From Candidatus Omnitrophota bacterium (GTDB lineage Bacteria > NPL-UPA2 > BS750m-G34), in contig JADHWT010000015.1 of the NCBI GenBank assembly GCA_016783345.1, positions 1-16,882 of the forward strand: DNA of 16,882 bases, written 5' to 3'. Made by a program: the position numbers and the translations under genes. Below, piece by piece: positions 7,488 through 13,670 of the stretch (its first letter is position 1; each line of letters opens with the position of its first letter). The notes under the pieces were generated by a model that had not been told where the DNA came from, made no database searches, and saw only the letters and a program-made list of their open reading frames with translations.

Positions 7488-8076
7488 ATTCACAAAAGGC
7501 GAATTAAAAAAACAGAAGGATGCCCTAAAACAATTCCAGAGATATCTCCCCACATTGCAACTAAAAAAACAACAACTGCAGATAGAGATCTTCCACCAGG
7601 TATCCGGGCTTAAAAAAAAAGAACAACAGAGGAGTAAAGAGAGGAAATCTATTGAAATGTGGGCAGGACTTCTTGCTGAACCAACAATAGAGATGCAACA
7701 GTGGATTACACCTAAAGAAATAGTTATCGACTCAAAAAATATTGCGGGGGTTGATCTGCCGGTCTTCGTTCGCGCGGAATTTGATCACGCCGAGTACGAC
7801 CTCTTTATTACGCCTCTATGGATTGATACCGCTATCGAGGAACTAAAAAATTTAGTTTCACTCCGGAAAGAGATTGACGTTATGGAAAAAGGGATAGCGA
7901 TTTTGAGGCATGAATTGCGTATTACAACTCAACGCATAAATCTCTTTGAGAAAATAAAGATTCCAGAGGCCAAGGAGGCTATCCGCTTGATTAAAATCTA
8001 TCTTGGAGACCAAATGGCTAATGCCGTAGGCCGAAGCAAGATAGCGAAGAGAAAGCTAGAGGCAGTGGCCGTATGA
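7474..8076 (+). CDS. ntpD: V/A-type ATPase subunit D (central shaft)
   Basis: Central rotor-shaft subunit, 200 aa. It is predicted to form the long antiparallel coiled coil inside the A3B3 head that transmits rotation to the c-ring. It opens with MAKIKFTKGELKKQKDAL, the family's N-terminal pattern (an F-x-K-x-x-L/K-rich helix). It closes with a long helix containing ETQ/TTQRINLFEKIKIP-type features (here ITTQRINLFEKIKIPEAKE), strongly typical of subunit D. The start codon lies 14 bp inside the B gene, and the stop overlaps the subunit I start as ATGA. A partner F subunit is not encoded nearby. In E. hirae, D and F form a complex, so F may be absent, elsewhere or replaced. Confidence 0.93.
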   Translation: MAKIKFTKGELKKQKDALKQFQRYLPTLQLKKQQLQIEIFHQVSGLKKKEQQRSKERKSIEMWAGLLAEPTIEMQQWITPKEIVIDSKNIAGVDLPVFVRAEFDHAEYDLFITPLWIDTAIEELKNLVSLRKEIDVMEKGIAILRHELRITTQRINLFEKIKIPEAKEAIRLIKIYLGDQMANAVGRSKIAKRKLEAVAV

Positions 8077-9917
8077 TTGTTCCGATGAAGAAGCTTTCAA
8101 TAATAGTGCAGTGCAAAGACGCTGCCCCAACGATAGAGCGCCTGCGTTCCCTGGGTGTTGTGCACGTCCAACATCAAAACGTCCCTAAAGGCAAGGATAT
8201 CAGTGCCTTGAGGGACGGTATAGCCCTCATTGACAGGGTCCTGGAAATTTTGTCAATAGGGGAATTTACAAGTCAAGGGGACAGTCCCGATTCTACGACT
8301 TCGTCCGTAAATCTGGGACAGTCCCCGGAATTAAAAGATTGGAAATTTTCTGCAAATCATATAGTCGATGCCTGGAAGAGAATCGACCAGGTCCATGAGT
8401 ACGCAAGAGGCCTTAAAGATACAATAAGTACATGGGAACCGTGGAGAGAGTTTGACCCTGATGCAATCAGGGCATTGGCTAAAAAAAATATCTACATAAA
8501 ACTTTATCAGATATCCGCGCGGGATATGAAGAAACTCCCCCATGGAATTATTGTTAAAAAATTGTTTGTTGCCAAGGGACTCGTTCATTGTGCTGTTATA
8601 TCCGATACCCCTAGCCAGAGGCATGGGATGGCTTCGCCTAGAGAAACGGATATCCCGTTTAAGGAATTTACCCTCCCGGAAAAAGGTCTTAAGGAATTGC
8701 GGGAAAAGCTCGATGAAAGCGAGCGGGTTATCCAGGAATTGAAAGGGGATATACAAAAATATACAGTTTATTGTGGGTATTTTTCAGACTTGAAGAAATC
8801 GCTAGTGAAAGGTCTGGAGTTTAATGAGGTGCTTAACGGAATGGGGCAGTCCGGCAATATTGCGTACCTGAACGGATTTATTCCTAATTATTCCGTAAAA
8901 CAGGTCATTGACGCATCTAAAAAAAAGCAATGGGGGATAATCGTAAGCGATCCTTCAAAAAATGACAAAATCCCCACCCTTGTTCGAAATCCCAGATGGG
9001 TTTCTATTATCGCACCTGTTTTTAAAATGATAGCGATAATTCCGGGATATCGGGAACTCGATATCAGTTTATGGTTTCTTATATTTTTCTCGATATTTTT
9101 CGGCATGTTAATCGGTGATGCGGGTTATGGAGTGGTCTTTTTTGCCCTGACGCTGTTCGCGCAGTTAAAATTCGGAAAGAAACTTAAGGACAAATCAGTA
9201 TTTATTCTTTTTTATGTACTCTCTTCATGCACGATTATATGGGGCGCGCTGACCGGCACATTCTTCGGCCAGGAATGGCTGCCCACGTTAGTAAAACCTC
9301 TTATTCCCGCTCTGCGGGACGATAAAAATATTCAGACATTCTGTTTTCTTCTCGGCGCGCTCCATCTGAGCGTAGCTCATATCTGGCGTGCTATTACGAA
9401 ATTACCTTCTATAAAGGCGTGCGCAGAGGCAGGGTGGACACTTATATTGTGGGGATCCTTTTTTCTTGCAAAAATGCTGATTTTAGACGATAGCTTCCCG
9501 GCCTTTGGCAAATGGTTCTTTATCACCGGCCCCTTATTAGTAATAATTTTTACAAATCCGAATAAAAATATTTTTAAAGGCATCGGAGCCGGCCTTGGTA
9601 ATCTTTTCCTGAATTTCGTCAATAGTTTTACGGACGTCGTTTCTTACATTCGTCTTTTCGCGGTAGGCCTGGCAACTGTTGCTATTGCCGATGCCTTTAA
9701 TGAGATGGCAATGGGCATCGGATACAACAGTGTTTTAACGGGAGCAGCAACATCTTTGATTTTATTATTGGGACACGCCTTGAATATCTTACTCGGACCT
9801 TTGGCAATTTTAGTGCATGGCGTAAGACTTAACGTGCTGGAATTTTCCGGACATCTTAATATTACATGGAGTGGATTTTCGTATAACCCGCTGAAGGAAA
9901 TAAAGGAAGGAGAGTAA
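8073..9917 (+). CDS. ntpI: V/A-type ATPase membrane subunit I (a-subunit homologue)
   Basis: Membrane stator subunit that forms the ion half-channels against the c-ring. At 614 aa it is somewhat shorter than E. hirae NtpI. The N-terminal half (about 1-325) is soluble and partly coiled. The C-terminal half (about 325-590) has several hydrophobic segments starting at ISLWFLIFFSIFFGMLIGDAG. The essential channel arginine is visible in SYIRLFAVGLA (Arg527), and GHALNILLGPLA and VHGVRLNVLEF follow as expected. Residues about 67-85 derive from a repeat insertion in the soluble domain. They contain GDSPDSTTSS and GQSP, and the frame is preserved. The start overlaps the D stop by 4 bp. MIVPMKKLSIIV matches the usual family N-terminus. 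Confidence 0.95.
   Translation: MIVPMKKLSIIVQCKDAAPTIERLRSLGVVHVQHQNVPKGKDISALRDGIALIDRVLEILSIGEFTSQGDSPDSTTSSVNLGQSPELKDWKFSANHIVDAWKRIDQVHEYARGLKDTISTWEPWREFDPDAIRALAKKNIYIKLYQISARDMKKLPHGIIVKKLFVAKGLVHCAVISDTPSQRHGMASPRETDIPFKEFTLPEKGLKELREKLDESERVIQELKGDIQKYTVYCGYFSDLKKSLVKGLEFNEVLNGMGQSGNIAYLNGFIPNYSVKQVIDASKKKQWGIIVSDPSKNDKIPTLVRNPRWVSIIAPVFKMIAIIPGYRELDISLWFLIFFSIFFGMLIGDAGYGVVFFALTLFAQLKFGKKLKDKSVFILFYVLSSCTIIWGALTGTFFGQEWLPTLVKPLIPALRDDKNIQTFCFLLGALHLSVAHIWRAITKLPSIKACAEAGWTLILWGSFFLAKMLILDDSFPAFGKWFFITGPLLVIIFTNPNKNIFKGIGAGLGNLFLNFVNSFTDVVSYIRLFAVGLATVAIADAFNEMAMGIGYNSVLTGAATSLILLLGHALNILLGPLAILVHGVRLNVLEFSGHLNITWSGFSYNPLKEIKEGE
8271..8326. repeat. GGGACAGTCCC repeat pair inserted in frame in subunit I gene
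   Basis: Two copies of the core lie at 8277-8288 (GGGGACAGTCCC) and 8315-8326 (GGGACAGTCCCC). They are separated by about 26 bp that can form an imperfect hairpin around TACGACTTCGTCCGTA. The insert preserves the subunit I frame and encodes a Gly/Ser/Gln/Asp-rich linker. The core is identical to that at 4192-4218, about 4 kb away, and the two core copies again bracket the element. Confidence 0.75.
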
Positions 9918-9919
9918 AT

Positions 9920-10375
9920 ATGGAGACAAATTTATTGGTACAATTTAAGGACCTGGGTGCAGGGGCTGTTCTAGCGCTTGCCGCTATAGGATCGGCATTA
10001 GGGGCAGGATTTGCAGGCATGGCAGCTGTTGGGGCATGGAAAAAGGCTTTCGCGCAAAATAAGGCAGCATCATTTATGATTGTAGCATTTGTAGGCGCGC
10101 CTTTGACCCAGACAGTTTACGGAATGATTGTAATGAATAAGATAGCCGAAGTAGCTCTCAAAGGCAGTTATATGTGGGGCGTCGGAATTTTTTGCGGCAT
10201 GGCCATGGGTTTTTCTGCGCTCATGCAGGGTAAGGCAGGAGCTGTGGCAGCAGATGCTATGGGAGAGACAGAGAAAGGTTTTGGCAATTATATTGTGGTC
10301 TTGGGAATCATCGAGACTGTAGCGCTTTTTGTCATGGCCTTTGCGCTTGGATTATTAGGAAAACTATCGGGATAG
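9920..10375 (+). CDS. ntpK: V/A-type ATPase proteolipid subunit K (c-ring), Na+-site residues present
   Basis: Membrane rotor-ring subunit of the duplicated two-hairpin type, 151 aa with four predicted transmembrane helices. The ion-carrying carboxylate is Glu132 in GIIETVALF (helix 4). Helix 2 has Gln64 in the equivalent position, so one ion is carried per four helices. Aligning by eye to E. hirae NtpK, the Na+ ligands Thr64, Gln65, Gln110 and Glu139, plus Tyr68, correspond to Thr63, Gln64, Gln103 (MQGKAG), Glu132 and Tyr67. This predicts Na+ rather than H+ coupling. A GGAGAG ribosome-binding site lies in the 3' end of subunit I, and the two genes are 2 bp apart. It is the last gene of the operon, and its stop codon is 2 bp from the convergent cooC stop. 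Confidence 0.96.
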   Translation: METNLLVQFKDLGAGAVLALAAIGSALGAGFAGMAAVGAWKKAFAQNKAASFMIVAFVGAPLTQTVYGMIVMNKIAEVALKGSYMWGVGIFCGMAMGFSALMQGKAGAVAADAMGETEKGFGNYIVVLGIIETVALFVMAFALGLLGKLSG

Positions 10376-10377
10376 AC

Positions 10378-11121
10378 TTAGATCTTTAATTTTTTTATTA
10401 CTTCTTCTACTGATTGGAGGGCAAGTGAATTTGTCGGTAAATCGAGCAGCGGCGTTCCCTTAATACTGCATTTCTTAATCTCTTCATCGTAAGGTATATT
10501 ACCTAAAACAGGCAATCCTATATCTATTTCTTCCTCTAATTTGGAATCGGGCTGATTTTCAATAAGCACTAAATAAGCCTTTTTAATTTTTAACTTAAGT
10601 TTTTGTGTCATTTCATAAATGCGCCGGGCTGATTTTAAAGATACCAGAGTAGGATTAGCAGCAATCAAAAGGGTATCTACGTCTCTGGTAGTGCGGCGCG
10701 ATAGGTGCTCCATCCCAGCCTCGTTGTCCATAACTAAATAGGGATAATTTTCTCTAAGCTTCTCCATAAAGTCTTTCAACAAATTATTAGCTGCACAGTA
10801 ACATCCCGGGCCCTCTGTATGCCCCATAACTAAAAGGTCAAAACCTTCTGATTCTATTAAGGCATCCTGGAGGTGATATTCCAGAAGTCTTTCTTTAGTA
10901 ACCCCTGCTGGTATGTCTTCCTTTTTCTCCATAATTTTATCTACAATACTTACGAGGGTGCGGTCAATCTCTACGCCCAGGGCTTCGTTCAGATTACTAT
11001 TCGGGTCAGCATCAACTGCCAGGATAGGGCGCTTGTTAGATTTCAGGAAATTTCTAATGATTAATGCCGACAGGGTAGTCTTGCCAGTCCCACCCTTTCC
11101 GGCTACTGCGATAGAAAACAT
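10378..11121 (-). CDS. cooC: CooC/AcsF-type nickel-insertion ATPase for CODH/ACS
   Basis: Cytosolic MinD-like P-loop ATPase, 247 aa, that in characterised systems promotes nickel incorporation into CO dehydrogenase or acetyl-CoA synthase. The deviant Walker A motif GKGGTGKTT (residues 8-16) has the signature lysine at position 9. VDADPNSNL (36-44) and MDNEAGMEHL (131-140) match the family's switch and Walker B regions. The CooC-specific CxC motif that binds Ni in the dimer is present in GPGCYCAANN (Cys107 and Cys109). It is the last gene of the acs operon, sharing a TAATG junction with acsV. Whether it serves CODH (CooC) or ACS (AcsF) cannot be decided from sequence. The acs setting favours an AcsF-like role. 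Confidence 0.93.
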   Translation of the reverse strand: MFSIAVAGKGGTGKTTLSALIIRNFLKSNKRPILAVDADPNSNLNEALGVEIDRTLVSIVDKIMEKKEDIPAGVTKERLLEYHLQDALIESEGFDLLVMGHTEGPGCYCAANNLLKDFMEKLRENYPYLVMDNEAGMEHLSRRTTRDVDTLLIAANPTLVSLKSARRIYEMTQKLKLKIKKAYLVLIENQPDSKLEEEIDIGLPVLGNIPYDEEIKKCSIKGTPLLDLPTNSLALQSVEEVIKKLKI

Positions 11122-13070
11122 TATTTTAGAGATAATTCCTTCATTACCGTGGGAAAGGCGGCGATATCTGTGTGCGGTAGAAATAGAGACGCGCTATATT
11201 CATTCATGAAGGCAGGGTCAACACTGAGTTCTATATAGGTCATTTTCCTGGCAATCTCCCTTGTCTTTGCCATTGCGTCATAAGAGAGTAGACTAAATTT
11301 TGCACCTGTCAAAGAACTATTGCCAATAAACTCAAATTTCTTTCTGTCCAGATCCGGCAGGAGGCCTATCCAGATTGATTTTTCAATGTTGAGGTAATTA
11401 CCAAAACCGCCGGCTAAATAGATCTTATCGATGTCCTTTAATTTTAAATTCATCTTGTTTACAAGGATATGGGCTGCGGTATACATGGCCCCTTTCGAAC
11501 GGATAAGATTGATGATATCTACCTGGGTAATGACAATATCTTCTGCCCTTCGACTACGCTCAGGACAGGCAACTACAAATTCCAACCCCTCTTCACCCTC
11601 TCTTATCCTTTTAGTTTTGAGATTAGAATCAATTTTGCCTGAGCGGTCAACAATCTTTGCCTTGAGGAGCTCAGCTAAAATATCAATGTAACCAGATCCA
11701 CAGATACCTACAGCCTTAACCCCACCTATGGTAGAATATTTCACCTCATAATTTTTAGGATCTATCTCCACCTCCTGAATTGCCCCTTCCATGGCCCTTA
11801 CTCCGGAACGGACCCCGCTCCCCTCAAACGCGGGGCCGGCTGAAGAGGAGCAGCACGTCAACCACTCCTTATTACCCAGGACGATCTCTCCATTGGTGCC
11901 GATATCAATCAACATTGATACTTCCTTAGCTTCATCGATGCCACTGGCTATGACGCCGGCAGTAATATCAGCCCCAACATAAGAAGATATTCCCGGGAGA
12001 CATGCCAGGAGTCCTCTAGGGTTAATCTTTATCCCTGCCTCTGCCGCTCTAATTACCGGCATAAAATTGGCTGTGGGTACATAAGGTGAGCGCCGAATAT
12101 ATGTTGGATCAACCCGGAGCAAGAGATGCGTCATGGTCATATTGCCAGCGCACATTACCCCTGTAATCTCGCTTAAACTGATATTAGATTCATTTGCAAG
12201 GCTTGAGATAAGTTCATTAATTGTATCAATGACCACATGGTGCAGTTTTTCCAGGCCGGCCTGTTTCCCGGCATAGATCATGCGGGTGATCACATCTTCC
12301 CCATAACTCGCCTGCCTGTTATGTGTAGCCTTGGTCCCAAGAGTCTTACGACTATTTAGATCAACTAATTGCGCTACAATAGTTGTGGTGCCGATATCCA
12401 GGGCAACTCCAAAATTTCTGTTAGAGGTATCTCCCGGTTCTATCAAAACTACTTCGGTCGTGCCATTTCGCTTACCTAAAAGCACCGTCACCTCCCACCT
12501 GCTTTCTCTGAGCAGCCTCCCAATCTTTTTCACATTAGCCAGACCGGTCTGGATAATGTGCGTCTCAACTTTACGTCTGATTTCCCTATAGAGCCGTTCT
12601 AAATCGCTGATATTATCTTCTAATGTTGGTGGGGGAAGCTTAAGGAAAAATTTTGTTGCTAAAGGAGAATGCTTAAAGGCAACCCTTTCCTCAACTTCAA
12701 TCCCCTTCTCTACTTCTTGCGCGGAGCTAAAGACCCCGAATAACCGATCGGCCTTAACCTCTTCGGTTAGAATCTGTTGTTTTTCTAATCTTGAGGCAGG
12801 CGGAACTTCTACATCTACGTTGCTATGGATCGTAGAATGGCAGGCAAGGACATAGCCTTTCTTAACTTCTTCTTTAGTCAACCGGCCTGTTGGCTCAGAA
12901 CGTATTGTGCCGTTTTTAACGATAACCTTGCATCTGCCGCAGACCCCTTCCCCGCCGCAGGAAGAGGTAATATAAACCCCGGCTGTAATTGCGGCATTAA
13001 GGATATCAGTTCCTCTGGGTACCTCTATCTTTTTATTGTCTGGATGGAAGGTGGCTGTACAGGCGCTCAT
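11121..13070 (-). CDS. acsV: Corrinoid protein reactivator RACo (AcsV), 2Fe-2S/ASKHA ATPase
   Basis: Reductive activator that uses ATP to return the oxidised Co(II) corrinoid iron-sulfur protein to active Co(I). The protein is 649 aa, near the usual length. An N-terminal plant-type 2Fe-2S domain has Cys38, Cys44, Cys47 and Cys77 (CX5CX2CX29C). A linker and middle domain follow. The C-terminal ASKHA ATPase domain shows DIGTTT (225-230), IDIGTNGEI (388-396) and the adenosine motif AGGFGNYL (553-560). Residues about 501-509 (ACPERSRRA) come from a short dispersed repeat inserted in frame in a loop before DIVITQVDI. The start overlaps the upstream gene's stop as ATGA. The operon position between acsE-side genes and cooC fits its role. 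Confidence 0.94.
   Translation of the reverse strand: MSACTATFHPDNKKIEVPRGTDILNAAITAGVYITSSCGGEGVCGRCKVIVKNGTIRSEPTGRLTKEEVKKGYVLACHSTIHSNVDVEVPPASRLEKQQILTEEVKADRLFGVFSSAQEVEKGIEVEERVAFKHSPLATKFFLKLPPPTLEDNISDLERLYREIRRKVETHIIQTGLANVKKIGRLLRESRWEVTVLLGKRNGTTEVVLIEPGDTSNRNFGVALDIGTTTIVAQLVDLNSRKTLGTKATHNRQASYGEDVITRMIYAGKQAGLEKLHHVVIDTINELISSLANESNISLSEITGVMCAGNMTMTHLLLRVDPTYIRRSPYVPTANFMPVIRAAEAGIKINPRGLLACLPGISSYVGADITAGVIASGIDEAKEVSMLIDIGTNGEIVLGNKEWLTCCSSSAGPAFEGSGVRSGVRAMEGAIQEVEIDPKNYEVKYSTIGGVKAVGICGSGYIDILAELLKAKIVDRSGKIDSNLKTKRIREGEEGLEFVVACPERSRRAEDIVITQVDIINLIRSKGAMYTAAHILVNKMNLKLKDIDKIYLAGGFGNYLNIEKSIWIGLLPDLDRKKFEFIGNSSLTGAKFSLLSYDAMAKTREIARKMTYIELSVDPAFMNEYSASLFLPHTDIAAFPTVMKELSLK
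11545..11570. repeat. Short dispersed repeat (PERSRR type) in frame within acsV
   Basis: About 26 bp, on the plus strand beginning GCCCTTCGACTACGCTCAGG and ending GACAGGC. From memory this sequence, a close relative of the CTTCGACAAGCTCAGG family, is scattered widely through many environmental bacterial genomes and is often translated as PERSRRA or SLRSGQA. Here its minus-strand translation ACPERSRRA interrupts a loop of AcsV without changing frame. Only one copy is in the window, so its repeat nature rests on prior knowledge rather than on this sequence. Confidence 0.65.
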
Positions 13071-13633
13071 AGGGATATCAGCTCCATGACCATATCTTCG
13101 CAGACTATCGCAATATCTTCAGTATGAAGATATTGCGAGACACTTGAATCAAACAGGACCTTGCACGCGGGGGGAAACTCTTCATCTCCCTTATGCAGAA
13201 TAAAATTTATCGGTATCCCGGGCAAAACAACAAATTTAAATGCAATATCACCAAAATCCACCTGCTCCCCGCCGCAGGCCTTAGCGGCCTTAATAAAAAG
13301 TGATGGGTTTTTACCGAAACGCGCCAAAAAAGGCTGGTAGATCCTATCCTCAAACACTGAATTATACATGTTGCCGCTGGGGACATCGCGGAAATCGATC
13401 CATTCGACAGGCACTTCGGCTTCGCCCTCGCCCGGGGACAGGTTGGTGAGATAATGGAGGATTATTATTTTTTCTCTCTTTGAGACCTGCCCCTCGCATG
13501 GAGCAAAGTATGTAACCTCTGCAGTGTCAGGAGAAACAAGATACAATTTCGTTAAATATTTTATTTTTATTGGCCCTTGCGCGGGCTTAAGATTTCTAAA
13601 TTTTTGAGTTGCAATTTTTAAAGCATCATCCAT
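13067..13633 (-). CDS. DUF3786-like protein of unknown function in acs operon
   Basis: A 188-aa soluble protein resembling DUF3786, by my recollection of its pattern. The pattern includes IILHYLT, a WIDFRDVPSG block, FGKNPSLFIKAAKACGG, the GDIAFKFVVLPGIP core, GDEEFPPACKVLFD and a C-terminal HTEDIAIVCEDM. The function is unknown. It has no transmembrane segment and no CxxC metal motif; the isolated cysteines in APCEG, KACGG and PPACK are not obviously a cluster site. It starts after a GGAAG ribosome-binding site following the repeat hairpin, and its stop overlaps the acsV start by 4 bp (ATGA). Being embedded between acsE and acsV suggests a role with the corrinoid protein or its maturation, which is inference. 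Its N-terminal LSPGEGEAEVPVEW stretch may be slightly expanded. Confidence 0.72.
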   Translation of the reverse strand: MDDALKIATQKFRNLKPAQGPIKIKYLTKLYLVSPDTAEVTYFAPCEGQVSKREKIIILHYLTNLSPGEGEAEVPVEWIDFRDVPSGNMYNSVFEDRIYQPFLARFGKNPSLFIKAAKACGGEQVDFGDIAFKFVVLPGIPINFILHKGDEEFPPACKVLFDSSVSQYLHTEDIAIVCEDMVMELISL

Positions 13634-13644
13634 GAGATTGCTTC

Positions 13645-13670
13645 CAAAAAAGGGCGCTGTCCCCTTTTTT
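13645..13670. repeat. A/T-flanked GGGGACAGCGCCC hairpin between acsE and DUF3786 gene
   Basis: On the minus strand the sequence is an A-run, GGGGACAGCGCCC, then a T-run. The arms AAAAAAGGG and CCCTTTTTT can pair around a loop of about 7 nt. The core matches the first half of the GGGGACAGTCCCC repeats at 4206-4218 and 8277-8288, so I read it as a shorter family member. It lies in the 36-bp gap between the acsE stop and the DUF3786 start and abuts the acsE stop. Because a GC stem followed by a U-run resembles a weak intrinsic terminator, it could attenuate expression of the downstream acsV and cooC genes. Confidence 0.5.

Noticed and set aside
8843..8853. GGGGCAGTCCGG in subunit I resembling the repeat core
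   Set aside because: It lacks the central A and the palindrome, and codes for a segment just before the conserved AYLNGFIP block with no sign of inserted sequence.
10364..10394. Intrinsic terminator after ntpK
   Set aside because: The CTATC/GATAG stem has a 2-nt loop and is AT-rich, and the T-run is 12 bp away, so it does not meet the usual pattern.
13430..13445. CCCGGGGACAGGTTGG in the DUF3786-like gene as a further repeat copy
   Set aside because: Only half of the core is present, with no inverted arm or A/T-run ends. A degenerate copy cannot be excluded but is not supported.
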